NCBI RefSeq assembly: GCF_904063065.1
Contig: NZ_CAJFCL010000001.1
Coordinates: 496,001-560,000, forward strand
Direction of reading: 5' to 3'
DNA length: 64,000 nt
Source: Pseudomonas paraversuta
GTDB taxonomy: Bacteria; Pseudomonadota; Gammaproteobacteria; Pseudomonadales; Pseudomonadaceae
Each line of letters opens with the position of its first letter. Position 1 is the first letter of the stretch. The notes beneath the pieces were generated by a model. It had not been told where the DNA came from. It did no database searches and saw nothing but the letters and a program-made list of their open reading frames with translations. Of this stretch, positions 11,671 through 24,482 are shown piece after piece. The translations under genes and the position numbers were made by a program.

Positions 11671-13470
11671 CTAGCTATCCAACCTGAGCACTGCAAGGAA
11701 GGCTTCTTGTGGAATTTCCACGTTACCCACTTGCTTCATGCGTTTTTTACCGGCTTTCTGCTTTTCCAACAGCTTGCGCTTACGGCTAACGTCACCACCG
11801 TAGCATTTGGCCAGTACGTTTTTTCTGAGCGCTTTAACAGACGAGCGCGCAATGATTTGGCCACCAATGGCAGCCTGAATTGCCACATCGAACATCTGAC
11901 GCGGAATCAGCTCTTTCATCTTCTCGGTCAGCGCACGCCCTTTGTAGTGAGCGTTGTCGCGGTGAACGATCAGAGCCAGTGCGTCAACCTTCTCGCCGTT
12001 GATCAAGACATCAAGCTTGACCAGGTTGGCCGATTGATAACGGTCAAAATGGTAGTCGAGCGAAGCATAGCCGCGACTGGTGGATTTGAGACGGTCGAAG
12101 AAGTCCAGAACCACTTCGTTCATCGGCAAATCGTAAGTCACTTGCACCTGGGAGCCGAGGAACAGCATGTCATGCTGAACGCCGCGCTTTTCAATGCACA
12201 GGGTAATGACGTTACCCAGGTGCTCTTGAGGCACAAGGATATTGGCACGAACGATAGGTTCGCGAATGTCTTCAATGGAGGACACGTCCGGCAACTTGGA
12301 CGGGTTATCCACATAAATGGTTTCACCGGTCTTGAGCAGCAGCTCAAAAATTACGGTAGGCGCCGTGGTGATCAGGTCCAGGTCGTATTCGCGCTCAAGG
12401 CGCTCCTGGATGATCTCCATGTGCAGCATGCCGAGGAACCCACAACGGAAGCCGAAGCCCAGGGCGTCGGAGCTTTCCGGGGTGTACTGCAGCGACGAGT
12501 CGTTCAGCGTGAGCTTTTGCAGGGCCTCGCGGAAATCTTCGAAGTCGTCAGAGCTGACCGGGAACAAGCCCGCGTAGACCTGCGGCTGAATCCGCTTGAA
12601 ACCTGGCAGTACGTCAACATCCGGGGTGGAGCTCAAGGTCAGGGTGTCGCCCACTGGCGCACCGTGAATGTCCTTGATACCGGCGATGATGAAGCCTACT
12701 TCACCGGCTTTCAGATCAGTGGTCGCGGTGTGCTTGGGGTTGAACACACCCACGCTGTCGACCAGATGCACCTTGCCGGTGGACTTGACCAGGATCTTGT
12801 CGCCCTTTTTCACGCGGCCGTGGCGCACGCGAACCAGGGACACAACGCCCAGGTAGTTGTCGAACCAGGAGTCGATGATCAACGCTTGCAGCGGATCTTC
12901 GTAGTTGCCGGTCGGCGCAGGAATGGTCTGCACCAGGCGCTCAAGCACTTCGTCGACGCCCAGGCCGGTTTTGGCGCTGCATGTCACGGCATCAGTGGCA
13001 TCGATACCAATGATTTTTTCGATTTCATCCCTGACGCGATCAGGATCGGCCTGGGGCAAGTCGATCTTGTTCAAGACCGGCATAACCTCAAGGCCCTGCT
13101 CGATGGCGGTGTAGCAGTTGGCTACGGACTGGGCTTCTACGCCCTGCCCGGCATCGACCACCAGCAACGCACCTTCACACGCCGCCAGAGACCGGCTGAC
13201 TTCGTAGGTGAAGTCAACGTGGCCCGGGGTATCAATGAAGTTCAGCTGATAGGTTTTGCCGTCTTTGGCCGTGTAATACAGGGTGACGCTGTGGGCTTTG
13301 ATGGTGATCCCGCGCTCGCGCTCGAGGTCCATGGAGTCCAGAACCTGGGCTTCCATTTCGCGCTCGGCGAGGCCGCCGCACATCTGAATAAAACGATCGG
13401 CCAGCGTCGACTTGCCATGGTCAATGTGGGCGATGATGGAGAAATTGCGGATATGACTCAAATCACTCAC
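11671..13470 (-). CDS. lepA: Elongation factor 4 (LepA)
   Basis: LepA/EF4 (599 residues, the family length) is a ribosome-binding translational GTPase. G1 is AHIDHGKST at residue 15, switch II is DTPGHVDF and G4 is NKID. The C-terminal LepA-specific domain ends [26 protein letters not shown]. It is first in the lepA-lepB operon; upstream is a region of about 100 bp before the lptG terminator on the same strand. Confidence 0.97.
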   Translation of the reverse strand: MSDLSHIRNFSIIAHIDHGKSTLADRFIQMCGGLAEREMEAQVLDSMDLERERGITIKAHSVTLYYTAKDGKTYQLNFIDTPGHVDFTYEVSRSLAACEGALLVVDAGQGVEAQSVANCYTAIEQGLEVMPVLNKIDLPQADPDRVRDEIEKIIGIDATDAVTCSAKTGLGVDEVLERLVQTIPAPTGNYEDPLQALIIDSWFDNYLGVVSLVRVRHGRVKKGDKILVKSTGKVHLVDSVGVFNPKHTATTDLKAGEVGFIIAGIKDIHGAPVGDTLTLSSTPDVDVLPGFKRIQPQVYAGLFPVSSDDFEDFREALQKLTLNDSSLQYTPESSDALGFGFRCGFLGMLHMEIIQERLEREYDLDLITTAPTVIFELLLKTGETIYVDNPSKLPDVSSIEDIREPIVRANILVPQEHLGNVITLCIEKRGVQHDMLFLGSQVQVTYDLPMNEVVLDFFDRLKSTSRGYASLDYHFDRYQSANLVKLDVLINGEKVDALALIVHRDNAHYKGRALTEKMKELIPRQMFDVAIQAAIGGQIIARSSVKALRKNVLAKCYGGDVSRKRKLLEKQKAGKKRMKQVGNVEIPQEAFLAVLRLDS

Positions 13471-13581
13471 GGGTCAACACTCAAAAAAAGTCGCAGGCAG
13501 ACTGCCCGCCGAAAAATAGCCGGGAATTGTACCTGATCCGCGCGCCAAGCGTCACGTCCGCAGGCCAATAGCCCCGCACAA

Positions 13582-13611
13582 AAAAGCCCCTATCGCGTGA
13601 TAGAGGCTTTT
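13582..13611 (-). terminator. Rho-independent terminator downstream of lptFG
   Basis: On the minus strand a 13-bp stem (AAAAGCCTCTATC with its partner, one mismatch) encloses a 4-nt loop and is followed by a T-rich tract. It lies about 20 bp after the lptG stop and before lepA, so it should end lptFG transcription. Confidence 0.8.
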
Positions 13612-13632
13612 GATTGCATCAAGAGCAGTTCA

Positions 13633-14694
13633 TCAACGTGCCCGGCGCAACAGCCAGATACCGGCCAGCGCACAAATACCGGCCGGCAGCAGTACCGCAA
13701 ACAGCGGTGAGAAGCCAAACACCAGACTGGCCGGCCCCAGCAAGTCTTGCGCGATTTTGAAAGCAAAGCCCACCAATACACCGGTAAACACGCGCTGCCC
13801 CAGGGTGACGGAACGCAACGGCCCGAAAATAAAGGAGATGGCCATCAATACCAGCGCCGCCGTAACCAGTGGCTGCAGCACTTTCACCCAAAATGCCAAC
13901 CAGTAACGGCCGTTGTTCAGACCTTGATCTTTCAGGTAGTGGATATAATTCCACAGGCCGCTGATGGACAGCGCATCCGGAGCCATGACCACGGTATTGA
14001 GCAACTGCGGACTCAACGAAACATCCCAACGCTCTTCAGGCACCTTGATGACTTCAGTGCTGCGCTCATGGAAAACCGTGGTTGCAATATCGCTCAACAA
14101 CCATTGATCCTGATCGAACTGGGCCTTCTTGGCGAAACTCGCCGACAGCAGATGACGTTCTTTATCAAACCGGTAGCGGGTTACGCCCAACAGCATGCCG
14201 TTTGGTTGAACAGCGTTGATATGGATGAACTCATCACCCTGGCGATGCCACAGACCATGCTTGGAGCTTTGTGCGTCACCGCCACCCTGGGCCAGTGCAC
14301 GGTTGGCCTGGGCAACGGTTTCAGTTGCCGGGGCGACATACTCGCCGATCAGGATGCCGGCCAGCACCAGCACCAGCATTGGCTTCATGACCGCCCAGAC
14401 AATACGCCCGGTGGACACACCGGCCGCACGCATGATCGTCAGTTCGCTGTTGCTCGCAAGACTGCCCAGACCAATCAGGCAGCCGATCAGCGCCGCTATC
14501 GGCAACATTTCATACATGCGGCGCGGCGCTGTCAGCATGACAAAACTGAAAACGTCCATGATCGTGTAGGTATCGGAGACGCTCTTTACCTCATCGATAA
14601 ACGCGAACAGCGACGCCAGCCCCAGAATGATCCCGGTTACCGCCAGGATCGCCAGGAACACACTTTTACCAATATAGCGATCGAGCTTAACCAC
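13633..14694 (-). CDS. lptG: LPS export ABC transporter permease LptG
   Basis: LptG (353 residues) pairs with LptF and the ATPase LptB to extract lipopolysaccharide from the inner membrane and push it into the periplasmic LptC-A-D bridge. It has the YjgP/YjgQ family pattern: two N-terminal membrane segments (SVFLAILAVTGIILGLASLFAFI), the cytosolic coupling helix region SNSELTIMRAAGVS, a periplasmic beta-jellyroll domain in the middle and two to three C-terminal membrane segments ending GIWLLRRAR. It overlaps lptF by 8 bp, implying coupled translation. Confidence 0.95.
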   Translation of the reverse strand: MVKLDRYIGKSVFLAILAVTGIILGLASLFAFIDEVKSVSDTYTIMDVFSFVMLTAPRRMYEMLPIAALIGCLIGLGSLASNSELTIMRAAGVSTGRIVWAVMKPMLVLVLAGILIGEYVAPATETVAQANRALAQGGGDAQSSKHGLWHRQGDEFIHINAVQPNGMLLGVTRYRFDKERHLLSASFAKKAQFDQDQWLLSDIATTVFHERSTEVIKVPEERWDVSLSPQLLNTVVMAPDALSISGLWNYIHYLKDQGLNNGRYWLAFWVKVLQPLVTAALVLMAISFIFGPLRSVTLGQRVFTGVLVGFAFKIAQDLLGPASLVFGFSPLFAVLLPAGICALAGIWLLRRAR

Positions 14695-15814
14695 GGGCCA
14701 TCTCCTTCACGCTACGGCGATTCGCCAGTTTCAAGCGCAAAGGCTCCCAGTAAAACAACAACAGGCCAATGATCAGGAACAGGCCATGCACCCACCACAA
14801 ACCGAGCGCCGGTGAAATCTTGCCTTTTTCCAGGGCACCGCGGACCAGAATCAAAGCGGTCACATACGCCATATAAAGAAGAATGGCTGGTAACAGCTTG
14901 AGGAAGCGCCCCTGACGCGGATTGACGCGAGACAGCGGAACCGCGATCAGCGTCACGATAAAGACCAGCAGCGGCATGGAAAAACGCCATTGCAGTTCGG
15001 CTTGCGCACGAATATCCGGGTTACCGACAAGATCCATGGTCGGCATCGCATCGCGGTCGGTCACTTCATCGCTGACATCAGGCTTGGGCAGCAACACACC
15101 ATAGGTGTCGTACTGAATGGCACGGTAGTCGGCCTGCCCCGGGTTACCGTCATAACGGTAACCGTTATCCAGAATCAGCCAGCGACTGCCGTCGGCACGC
15201 ACTTCCTGACGCCCCTTCTCTGCCACCAGCACGGTAATGCCACGATCCTTGCCGTTCTGAGCCGCGGGCTTCTGCGTAATGAACACCCCGTTCAGGTGGG
15301 TCCGGTCATTGGTCAACTGTTCGGTATAAGTGACCCGCGAACCGTCATTCAATGCCTGAAAGCGGCCCGGCTCCAGCGTGTCGAATTCGGTCAGCGCATC
15401 TTGCTTGTTCAGCAGCAGCTGAAACTGATTGGCGCCTTGCGGGGCCAGACTCAGGCTCAACCAGGCCACAATCAGGGCGACGATGACAGCCGGCACCATG
15501 GTAATGCCCAGCAAGCGCTGCTGACTCATACCGGTGGCCGACAGCACGGTCATCTCGCTTTCGAGATACATGCGCCCGTATGCCAGCAAAATGCCCAGAA
15601 ACAGCCCCAAAGGCAGAATCAGCTGCATAAAGCCCGGAAGACGAAAGCCCATGATCAAGAACAACGAGCTCGGATCCATAGCCCCGGATGCAGCCTGGGC
15701 CAGGTATTTGATGAAACGACCGCTCATGATGATGACCAGCAGCACAGCGCTGACAGCGCTCAATGTAAGCAGGACTTCGCGGGACAGATAACGGAAGACG
15801 ATCAAACCAGACAC
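14687..15814 (-). CDS. lptF: LPS export ABC transporter permease LptF
   Basis: LptF (375 residues) is the partner of LptG in LPS extraction. It starts LIVFRYLSREVLLTLSAVSAVLL. The conserved ESEMTVLSATGMSQQRLL motif, which contacts LptB, lies near residue 90, and a periplasmic domain covers about 130-265. The C-terminal segments include LLPAILLYMAYVTALILV. It is first in a two-gene operon divergent from pepA, the arrangement known across gammaproteobacteria. Confidence 0.95.
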   Translation of the reverse strand: MSGLIVFRYLSREVLLTLSAVSAVLLVIIMSGRFIKYLAQAASGAMDPSSLFLIMGFRLPGFMQLILPLGLFLGILLAYGRMYLESEMTVLSATGMSQQRLLGITMVPAVIVALIVAWLSLSLAPQGANQFQLLLNKQDALTEFDTLEPGRFQALNDGSRVTYTEQLTNDRTHLNGVFITQKPAAQNGKDRGITVLVAEKGRQEVRADGSRWLILDNGYRYDGNPGQADYRAIQYDTYGVLLPKPDVSDEVTDRDAMPTMDLVGNPDIRAQAELQWRFSMPLLVFIVTLIAVPLSRVNPRQGRFLKLLPAILLYMAYVTALILVRGALEKGKISPALGLWWVHGLFLIIGLLLFYWEPLRLKLANRRSVKEMARG

Positions 15815-17614
<1,800 letters not shown>

Positions 17615-17676
17615 AGCTGACAATCGAAGGCTGCGCTGCTTATTAATAGCGGCGCGGCCCCGATTCAGGAATTGCA

Positions 17677-18117
17677 ATGACCCCAGAATTAAGCAAAGTC
17701 GACTTTTATATCCTTCCCAGCGCCGACCCTTCGGCACGCCTGGATTTTGCCTGCAAACTCGCGGACAAAGCCTGGCGCCTCGGGCACCGGGTGTACCTGC
17801 ACTGCAGCGATGCAGCGCAACGCCAGGATCTGGATGAGCGTCTGTGGCGCTTCAAGGGCGAAAGCTTCGTCCCCCACAGCAACGCTGAAGACCAGCCCGA
17901 TGGCGTGATACTGATGGGCCTGGGCGAGGCACCAGCCAGCCATCAGGACTTACTGATCAACCTGGACCTTAAAGTCCCCGAATTCTTCAAACGCTTCGCC
18001 CGCGTGGCTGAAGTCGTGGTCGAAGACCCCGCCGTCCGACTGGCCGCACGGGAGAGTTTCCGCTTCTACCGTGAACAGGGCTATCCTCTGCAAGACCACA
18101 AGCTACAACGACTCTGA
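17677..18117 (+). CDS. holC: DNA polymerase III subunit chi
   Basis: HolC (146 residues) is the chi subunit of the clamp-loader complex, which links SSB to psi and the replisome. The fold begins KVDFYILPSADPSARLDFACKLADKAWRLGHRVYLHC and includes DERLWRFKGESFVPH and VILMGLGEAP, all typical of chi. It lies 62 bp after pepA, the usual neighbour order in pseudomonads. Confidence 0.93.
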   Translation: MTPELSKVDFYILPSADPSARLDFACKLADKAWRLGHRVYLHCSDAAQRQDLDERLWRFKGESFVPHSNAEDQPDGVILMGLGEAPASHQDLLINLDLKVPEFFKRFARVAEVVVEDPAVRLAARESFRFYREQGYPLQDHKLQRL

Positions 18118-18124
18118 GCACACG

Positions 18125-18508
18125 ATGGACACCTCCAATTCGCCGCAAAAAGCCGCACACCTGCTCGATGATCTTGAATCCATTCGCCAGCTGCTGGGAG
18201 ATGAAGATCTGCAACCTCCCCTGCTGACTGAAATGGTGGGTGGCGAAGAAGCGCAAATTCCGTTGCTCTCTGAAGTGATCAGCGAAGAGCCCGAACCTGC
18301 GCAAATACCGCTGGCCGGCATAGCGCCAGCCCCCAAAGCCGAAAAAGCGCCGGACGCACTGCTGGTTCATCTGGACAAAGAGCTGCGCACTGCGGCGCAA
18401 GCGATCATGCAAGACGTGATCAACGACTTCGCCCCGCACATCGAAACCGAAATCAAACGCCGCCTCGATGCACATATGGAGCGCTTGCTCGCCCAGCATC
18501 AGAGCTGA
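18125..18508 (+). CDS. Conserved Pseudomonas protein between holC and valS, function unknown
   Basis: A 127-residue acidic protein starts 7 bp after holC. The frame is open 18 codons upstream inside holC, but the ATG at 18125 is the sensible start. The N-terminal half is acidic and proline-rich with a repeated pattern (LQPPLLTEM, AQIPLLSEV, AQIPLAGIA). The C-terminal half, LLVHLDKELRTAAQAIMQDVINDFAPHIETEIKRRLDAHMERLL, should form amphipathic helices. It has no catalytic motif that I recognise. Its place suggests a replication link, perhaps a partner of chi, but nothing in the sequence proves this. Confidence 0.75.
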   Translation: MDTSNSPQKAAHLLDDLESIRQLLGDEDLQPPLLTEMVGGEEAQIPLLSEVISEEPEPAQIPLAGIAPAPKAEKAPDALLVHLDKELRTAAQAIMQDVINDFAPHIETEIKRRLDAHMERLLAQHQS

Positions 18509-18531
18509 TCGGCGATGTAGCACATGCCGCT

Positions 18532-18563
18532 CCTGTGGGAGCTGACTTGCCAGCTCCCACAGG
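18532..18563. repeat. REP hairpin, TGTGGGAGCTGGC family
   Basis: A perfect inverted repeat, CCTGTGGGAGCTG with its complement, encloses a 6-nt loop and is followed by GTTTTACCC. It lies 23 bp after the unknown gene downstream of holC and may end that transcript. Confidence 0.8.
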
Positions 18564-18681
18564 TTTTACCCTGCAGCGTTCCCGCAGAAGCAATAGGTTC
18601 CCTGCACAACTCGCCCTCTGCCTCCCGCCCCGCTATACTTGCCGGCTTTCCTGAATTAATGCCAATAGGGTCCCGCCGCGC

Positions 18682-21528
18682 ATGGATAAGACCTACCAGC
18701 CGCACGCCATTGAAACTTCCTGGTACAAAACCTGGGAAGAACAGAATTATTTCGCCCCGCAAGGCGCGGGCGACCCGTACACCATCATGATTCCGCCGCC
18801 GAACGTCACCGGCAGCCTGCATATGGGCCACGGCTTCAACAACGCGATCATGGACGCCCTGATCCGTTTCCGCCGCATGCAGGGTCGCAACACCCTGTGG
18901 CAGCCGGGCACCGACCACGCGGGTATCGCTACCCAGATGCTGGTTGAGCGTCAGATCGAAGCACAAGGTCTGAACCGCCACGACCTGGGCCGCGAGAAGT
19001 TCCTGGACAAGATCTGGGAATGGAAAGATCAGTCCGGCGGCAACATCAGCCGTCAGATTCGTCGCCTTGGCTCGTCCGTAGACTGGAGCCGCGAACGCTT
19101 CACCATGGACGACGGTCTGTCCGAAGCCGTGAAGGAAGCCTTTGTGCGCCTGCACGAAGACGGCCTGATCTATCGCGGCAAGCGCCTGGTCAACTGGGAC
19201 ACCAAGCTGCACACCGCCATTTCCGACCTTGAAGTGGAAAACCACGACGAGAAAGGTTTCCTGTGGAACCTGCGCTACCCGCTGGCTGATGGCGCCAAAA
19301 CCGCTGAAGGCCTGGACTACCTGGTAGTTGCAACCACCCGTCCGGAAACCATGCTCGGCGATGCTGCCGTTGCGGTAAACCCGGAAGACGAACGCTACAA
19401 GGCCCTGATCGGCAAATTCGTCGAGCTGCCACTGGTTGGCCGTCGCATCCCGATCATTGCTGACGATTACTGCGATCCTGAATTCGGCACTGGCTGTGTG
19501 AAAATCACGCCGGCCCACGACTTCAACGACTACGAAGTCGGCAAGCGCCACAACCTGCCGCTGCTGAACATTTTCGACAAAAACGCGGTGGTACTGCCTG
19601 CCGCCCAGGTGTTCAACCTCGACGGCAAACTGAACGAAACCATCGACGGCACCCTGCCGGCCAAGTACGCCGGTCTGGACCGCTTCGAAGCGCGCAAGCA
19701 AATCGTCGCCGACTTCGAGGCCGCAGGCCTGCTGGTGAGCGTCGACGATCACGCGCTGAAAGTACCGAAGGGCGACCGTTCGGGCACCATCATCGAGCCG
19801 TGGCTGACCGATCAGTGGTACGTATCGACCAAGCCGTTGGCTGAACCGGCCATTGCCGCCGTTGAAGATGGCCGCATCGCGTTCGTACCCAAGCAGTACG
19901 AAAACATGTACTTCTCGTGGATGCGCGACATCCAGGACTGGTGCATCAGCCGTCAGCTGTGGTGGGGCCACCGGATTCCGGCCTGGTACGACGAGTCGGG
20001 CAAGGTCTATGTAGGCCGCGACGAAGCCGAAGTCCGGGCCAAGAACAACCTGGGCCCGGATGTTGCGCTGCAACAGGACAACGACGTGCTCGACACCTGG
20101 TTCAGTTCGGGTCTGTGGACGTTCTCCACCCTGGGCTGGCCGGAAAAAACCGACGCGCTGAAAACCTTCCACTCAACTGACGTGCTGGTTACCGGCTTCG
20201 ACATCATTTTCTTCTGGGTTGCCCGGATGATCATGCTCACCATGCACCTGGTGAAAAATGAAGACGGCACCCCGCAAGTTCCGTTCAAGACCGTGTATGT
20301 ACACGGCCTGGTACGTGACGGTCAGGGCCAGAAGATGTCCAAGTCCAAGGGCAACGTCCTGGACCCGCTGGACATCATCGACGGCATCGAGCTCGAAGAC
20401 CTGGTGGCCAAACGCACCACCGGCCTGATGCAGCCAAAACTGCTGAAGAAGATCGAAAAACAGACCCGTGACGAATTCGCTGACGGCATCGCCAGCTACG
20501 GCACCGACGCCCTGCGCTTCACTTTCTGTTCGCTGGCATCCACCGGTCGCGACATCAAGTTCGACATGGGCCGCGTTGAAGGCTATCGCAACTTCTGCAA
20601 CAAGATCTGGAACGCCGCGCGCTACGTGCTGGACAAGGGCGAAGACTGCGGCCAGAACGGCGAAGCCTACGAACTGTCGCTGGCTGACCGCTGGATCATC
20701 TCGCAGCTGCAGCGCACCGAAGCCGAAGTGACCCGTCACCTCGACCAGTTCCGCTTCGACCTCGCCGCTCAAGCCCTGTACGAGTTCATCTGGAACCAGT
20801 ACTGCGACTGGTACCTGGAACTGTCCAAGCCTGTGCTGTGGGACGAAAACGCTCCGGTTGAACGCCAGCGTGGCACGCGTCGCACCCTGGTGCGGGTACT
20901 GGAAGTGGCCTTGCGCCTGGCACACCCGTTCATGCCGTTCATCACCGAAGAAATCTGGCAGCGCATCGCGCCGCTGGCCGGTGTCGAAGGCAAGACCATC
21001 ATGCTGCAACCATGGCCGGTGGCGAATGAAGCCCGCATCGACCAGGCTGCCGAAGATGATATCGAATGGCTCAAGGGCCTGATGCTCGGCACGCGCAATA
21101 TCCGTGGCGAGATGAACATCGGTCCTGGCAAGCCTTTGCAGCTGTACCTGAAAAACGTCAGCAGCGAAGATCAGCGCCGTTTGACCGAGAACGACGCCCT
21201 GCTCAAAAAGCTGGCTAAACTCGAATCCATCACCGTGCTGCAAGACGGCGCCGAAGCACCGCTGTCCGCCACCGCTCTGGTTGGCGAGATGGAAGTGCTG
21301 GTGCCAATGGCCGGCCTGATCGACAAAGATGCAGAGTTGGCGCGCCTGGACAAGGAAATCCAGCGCTTGCACGGCGAAGTTGCCCGCGTTGGCGGCAAGT
21401 TGTCGAACGCCGCATTCGTTGACAAGGCTCCGGCCGAAGTCATCGAGAAAGAACGTGCCAAGTTGGCCGAAGCCGAACAGGCCTTGAGCAAACTGGCAGA
21501 ACAGCACGCGCGGATTTCCAGCCTGTAA
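18682..21528 (+). CDS. valS: Valine--tRNA ligase
   Basis: ValRS (948 residues) charges tRNA-Val. The class I signatures are present: [18 protein letters not shown] (HIGH-like HMGH) near residue 45 and [12 protein letters not shown] (KMSKS) near residue 555. The CP1 editing domain covers about 190-330 and includes [19 protein letters not shown]-terminal coiled coil ([27 protein letters not shown]) is typical. The start ATG is preceded by GGGTCCCGCCGCGC with only a weak ribosome-binding site. Confidence 0.97.
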   Translation: MDKTYQPHAIETSWYKTWEEQNYFAPQGAGDPYTIMIPPPNVTGSLHMGHGFNNAIMDALIRFRRMQGRNTLWQPGTDHAGIATQMLVERQIEAQGLNRHDLGREKFLDKIWEWKDQSGGNISRQIRRLGSSVDWSRERFTMDDGLSEAVKEAFVRLHEDGLIYRGKRLVNWDTKLHTAISDLEVENHDEKGFLWNLRYPLADGAKTAEGLDYLVVATTRPETMLGDAAVAVNPEDERYKALIGKFVELPLVGRRIPIIADDYCDPEFGTGCVKITPAHDFNDYEVGKRHNLPLLNIFDKNAVVLPAAQVFNLDGKLNETIDGTLPAKYAGLDRFEARKQIVADFEAAGLLVSVDDHALKVPKGDRSGTIIEPWLTDQWYVSTKPLAEPAIAAVEDGRIAFVPKQYENMYFSWMRDIQDWCISRQLWWGHRIPAWYDESGKVYVGRDEAEVRAKNNLGPDVALQQDNDVLDTWFSSGLWTFSTLGWPEKTDALKTFHSTDVLVTGFDIIFFWVARMIMLTMHLVKNEDGTPQVPFKTVYVHGLVRDGQGQKMSKSKGNVLDPLDIIDGIELEDLVAKRTTGLMQPKLLKKIEKQTRDEFADGIASYGTDALRFTFCSLASTGRDIKFDMGRVEGYRNFCNKIWNAARYVLDKGEDCGQNGEAYELSLADRWIISQLQRTEAEVTRHLDQFRFDLAAQALYEFIWNQYCDWYLELSKPVLWDENAPVERQRGTRRTLVRVLEVALRLAHPFMPFITEEIWQRIAPLAGVEGKTIMLQPWPVANEARIDQAAEDDIEWLKGLMLGTRNIRGEMNIGPGKPLQLYLKNVSSEDQRRLTENDALLKKLAKLESITVLQDGAEAPLSATALVGEMEVLVPMAGLIDKDAELARLDKEIQRLHGEVARVGGKLSNAAFVDKAPAEVIEKERAKLAEAEQALSKLAEQHARISSL

Positions 21529-21544
21529 TAACGCTGCGCACCTG

Positions 21545-21603
21545 ATCGCGGGCAAGGCCGCTCCCGCAGGGTTCAACCCTGCTGGGGCGGCCTTGCCCGC
21601 GAT
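21545..21603. repeat. REP pair, ATCGCGGGCAAGGCC family
   Basis: An inverted pair, ATCGCGGGCAAGGCCGCTCC and its near-complement ending GCCCGCGAT, surrounds a CAGGG/CCCTG inner stem. It follows valS by 16 bp. It is a different REP family from the two that dominate the window. Confidence 0.8.
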
Positions 21604-21626
21604 TGCTTTTGTGGAATGAATTGAAC

Positions 21627-22643
21627 ATGACGACCCCACGCACTTCCAAAGCCACACGCCACAAGCCCAAGTCCGCTGCCGAGGCCAAACCGGCCGAGCC
21701 GCGCGTCAAGCCCAGCCTGCACCCGCGCAACCGTCACCAGGGCCGTTACGACTTCCCGCAACTGATTTCGGTCTGCCCTGAACTGGCCGAATTCGTCATC
21801 ATCAACCCGTACGGCAAAGAGAGCATCGACTTTGCCAACCCGACCGCGGTACGCGTGTTCAACCGCGCCCTGCTCAAGGCGTTCTACGGCATTGCCCACT
21901 GGGACATCCCGGCCGACTACCTGTGCCCGCCGGTTCCGGGACGCGCCGACTACGTGCACTTCCTGGCCGACCTGCTGGCCAGCATGAACGACGGCGAAAT
22001 CCCCCGCGGGCAGAACGTTCGCGTGCTGGACATCGGCATGGGCGCCAACTGCGTCTACCCGCTGATCGGCCATAGCGAGTACCGCTGGCAGTTCCTGGGT
22101 ACTGAAGTCGATCCGACTGCAGTCAAGGCGGCCAAGGCGATTGTGCAGTCCAACGGTCTTAACAAAGCCATCAGCCTGCGCCTGCAACCTAACCCGCAGA
22201 AGATCCTGCTGGACCTGCTGGAGAGCACTGAGCGTTTCGACCTGACCATGTGCAACCCGCCGTTCCACGCCTCCCTGGACGAAGCTACACGCGGCAGTGA
22301 GCGTAAATGGCGCGCACTGGGCAAGGCAGATCCCAAGCGCAAGCTGCCGGTTCTGAACTTTGGTGGCCAGGCGGCCGAATTGTGGTGTGAAGGCGGCGAG
22401 CAGCGCTTTGTGACCCAACTGATCCGCGAAAGCGTGCATGTGGCCCGTCAGATCCTGTGGTTCAGCGTACTGGTGTCCAAGGCGTCCAACCTGCCGGCAA
22501 TCCAGACCGCGCTGAAAAAAGCCGGTGCCCGTGAAAGCCAGGTCGTCGACATGTCCCAGGGTAACAAGCAGAGCCGCTTTGTAGCCTGGACGTTCCATGA
22601 CAAGGACCAGCAGCAAATGTGGCGCGAAAAGAACTGGAAGTAA
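21627..22643 (+). CDS. rlmF: 23S rRNA (adenine(1618)-N(6))-methyltransferase
   Basis: RlmF/YbiN (338 residues) methylates A1618 of 23S rRNA using S-adenosylmethionine. It has a basic N-terminus rich in Lys and Ala, then [17 protein letters not shown], the SAM-binding motif [16 protein letters not shown] and the N6-adenine methyltransferase motif MCNPPFHAS. The frame opens upstream with TTG, but the ATG at 21627 gives [12 protein letters not shown] and is preferred. Its place beside hupN and ndpA matches other pseudomonads. Confidence 0.94.
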   Translation: MTTPRTSKATRHKPKSAAEAKPAEPRVKPSLHPRNRHQGRYDFPQLISVCPELAEFVIINPYGKESIDFANPTAVRVFNRALLKAFYGIAHWDIPADYLCPPVPGRADYVHFLADLLASMNDGEIPRGQNVRVLDIGMGANCVYPLIGHSEYRWQFLGTEVDPTAVKAAKAIVQSNGLNKAISLRLQPNPQKILLDLLESTERFDLTMCNPPFHASLDEATRGSERKWRALGKADPKRKLPVLNFGGQAAELWCEGGEQRFVTQLIRESVHVARQILWFSVLVSKASNLPAIQTALKKAGARESQVVDMSQGNKQSRFVAWTFHDKDQQQMWREKNWK

Positions 22644-22658
22644 GCACCCTGTAACCCC

Positions 22659-22724
22659 GCAGGAGCGAGCTTGTCTCGCGATCTTTTACAAAATCAAAAG
22701 ATCGCGAGACAAGCTCGCTCCTGC
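22659..22724. repeat. REP hairpin, GCAGGAGCGAGCTTG family
   Basis: A near-perfect long inverted repeat runs from GCAGGAGCGAGCTTGTCTCG through GATCTTTT to the complementary arm. It lies between the convergent genes rlmF and hupN, just before the hupN terminator. Confidence 0.85.
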
Positions 22725-22761
22725 AAAGGAAGACGGTGTTTTCAGGATTTTCGCCCAAAAA

Positions 22762-22797
22762 AAAGCCGCGCTTCGAAGTGATTCGAAGCGCGGCTTT
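22762..22797. terminator. Bidirectional terminator between rlmF and hupN
   Basis: A perfect 16-bp stem, AAAGCCGCGCTTCGAA with its complement, encloses the 4-nt loop GTGA and is flanked by A-tract and T-tract on both sides. It is a textbook intrinsic terminator working on both strands. Confidence 0.92.
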
Positions 22798-22809
22798 TTT
22801 AAAACAGTC

Positions 22810-23091
22810 TTACTTGTTAACAGCGTCAGTCAGGCCTTTGGCCACAACGAGCTTGATAACTTTTTTGGCGGCGATTTCGATGGCAGCGCCAGTCGAAGGG
22901 TTACGGCCAGTGCGGGCAGGACGCTCGGTCACTTTCAGTTTGCCAATACCTGGCAGAGTGATTTCGCCGCCATTTTCCAATTGATCAGCAACGATCTGGG
23001 CCAGTTGGTCCAGAGCGTTACGCGCGGTAGTTTTTGGCGCGTCGATAGCTTCAGCGATATCGGCAATCAGTTGGTCTTTAGTAATAGCCAT
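22810..23091 (-). CDS. hupN: HU family DNA-binding protein HupN
   Basis: A 93-residue HU-type nucleoid protein. It starts MAITKDQLIADIAEAI and carries the DNA-binding arm signature RPARTGRNPSTGAAIEI, then AAKKVIKLVVAKGLTDAVNK. Pseudomonads carry several HU paralogues. The gene next to ndpA and rlmF is the HupN type in P. putida, and this sequence and context match it. It is monocistronic and ends at the strong terminator. Confidence 0.9.
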   Translation of the reverse strand: MAITKDQLIADIAEAIDAPKTTARNALDQLAQIVADQLENGGEITLPGIGKLKVTERPARTGRNPSTGAAIEIAAKKVIKLVVAKGLTDAVNK

Positions 23092-23477
23092 TGAGATGTT
23101 CCTTCCCTATCAAATTCATTTGGTTTGCAGAGTGCAATGTCAGCCATCGAGCCAGATCTCAAGGGTCTGGCACACCCGCCAGCTTTCACGACGAATCGCG
23201 GATGTAGATAGCTAAAACGGGGTTTGGTTCGACCTGACACATGCTGAATGCATGCATTGCGCCGTTTCCGAGCGCAAGACCGGGCAAAACTAGCACAGAG
23301 ACAGCGAAATATCCGCCTCTACCTAGCCATTTGGTCAGCTTTATAGGCTTAAAACCGTAAAAAAACCGTCAACACCCGTCTCAAGCGCCCCAAACCCCGA
23401 CCCGGCGCTCAGGTGGGGTACACTTGACGCCTTTGCGGGGTGCGCACCCTGTCCTCTCATTACTCGCCGAGAAACCC
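23092..23477. other. Divergent hupN/ndpA intergenic region, no gene seen
   Basis: These 386 bp separate divergent nucleoid-protein genes. The part next to hupN has a purine-rich GGGAAGGAACATCTC ribosome-binding region on the minus strand. The middle holds A/T-rich stretches near 23330-23370. I could not fix promoter hexamers, and no ORF with a recognisable product is present. Confidence 0.55.
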
Positions 23478-24482
23478 ATGCCGATCCGTCATTGCATCGT
23501 CCATTTAATTGAGAAAAAACCCGACGGTACGCCCGCTGTTCTCCACGCTCGCGACTCTGAACTGGCCGAGTCCCAAGCCATCGAGAACATGCTCGCGGAC
23601 CTCAACGAGAGCTATAACGCCAAGCAAGGCAAAGCCTGGGGCTTTTTCCACGCCGAGTCCGGAGCCCACCCGTTCAGTGGCTGGCTCAAGGAATACCTGG
23701 AAGGCGGCACGGACTTCACCGCCTTCAGCCGCGTGGCTGTGGAGCACCTGCAAAAGCTGATGGAAGAATCCAACCTGTCGGTGGGTGGCCACGTGCTGTT
23801 CGCCCACTACCAGCAAGGCATGACTGACTACCTGGCTATCGCCCTGCTGCACCACAGCGACGGCGTGGCGGTGAACTCGGAACTGGACGTCACCCCTTCG
23901 CGGCACCTGGATCTGGGCCAGTTGCATCTGGCCGCACGGATCAATATTTCCGAGTGGCAGAACAACAAGCAGTCCAAGCAGTACATATCGTTTATCAAGG
24001 GCAAGAACGGCAAGAAAGTCTCGGAGTATTTCCGCGACTTTATCGGCTGTCAGGAAGGCGTCGACGGCCCCGGCGAAACCCGCACCCTGCTCAAGGCGTT
24101 CAGCGACTTCGTCGAAAGCGAAGACCTGCCTGAAGAGTCGGCCCGGGAAAAAACCAAGACTCTGGTGGATTACGCCAGCAGCCAGGCCAAGATCGGTGAA
24201 CCCATGGGCCTGGTCGAGTTGTCCGAACTGATCGACGAAGAGCGCCCGAAAGCCTTCTACGACCATATCCGCAACAAGGACTACGGTCTGTCCCCGGAGA
24301 TCCCGGCAGATAAACGCACCCTGAACCAGTTCCGGCGCTTCACCGGACGTGCCGAGGGCCTGTCCATCAGCTTTGAGGCCCATCTGCTGGGCTCCAAGAT
24401 CGAATTCGACGAAGAAGCCGGAACCCTGGTCATCAAAGGCCTGCCCACCCAGTTGCTCGACCAGCTCAAGCGCAACAAGTAA
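23478..24482 (+). CDS. ndpA: Nucleoid-associated protein YejK/NdpA
   Basis: A 334-residue member of the YejK/NdpA family of nucleoid-associated proteins. It begins [29 protein letters not shown], with [22 protein letters not shown] in the middle and [24 protein letters not shown] near the end. The frame is open 18 codons further up, but the ATG at 23478 gives the family N-terminus. The stop TAA shares a base with the ATG of the glutaredoxin gene, so the two are translationally coupled. Confidence 0.93.
   Translation: MPIRHCIVHLIEKKPDGTPAVLHARDSELAESQAIENMLADLNESYNAKQGKAWGFFHAESGAHPFSGWLKEYLEGGTDFTAFSRVAVEHLQKLMEESNLSVGGHVLFAHYQQGMTDYLAIALLHHSDGVAVNSELDVTPSRHLDLGQLHLAARINISEWQNNKQSKQYISFIKGKNGKKVSEYFRDFIGCQEGVDGPGETRTLLKAFSDFVESEDLPEESAREKTKTLVDYASSQAKIGEPMGLVELSELIDEERPKAFYDHIRNKDYGLSPEIPADKRTLNQFRRFTGRAEGLSISFEAHLLGSKIEFDEEAGTLVIKGLPTQLLDQLKRNK

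Noticed and set aside
11707..13536. 609-codon plus-strand frame opposite lepA
   Set aside because: It is a shadow of an unmistakable LepA gene.
18499..21657. Large minus-strand frames opposite valS
   Set aside because: They are shadows of valS; composition follows the complementary codon bias.
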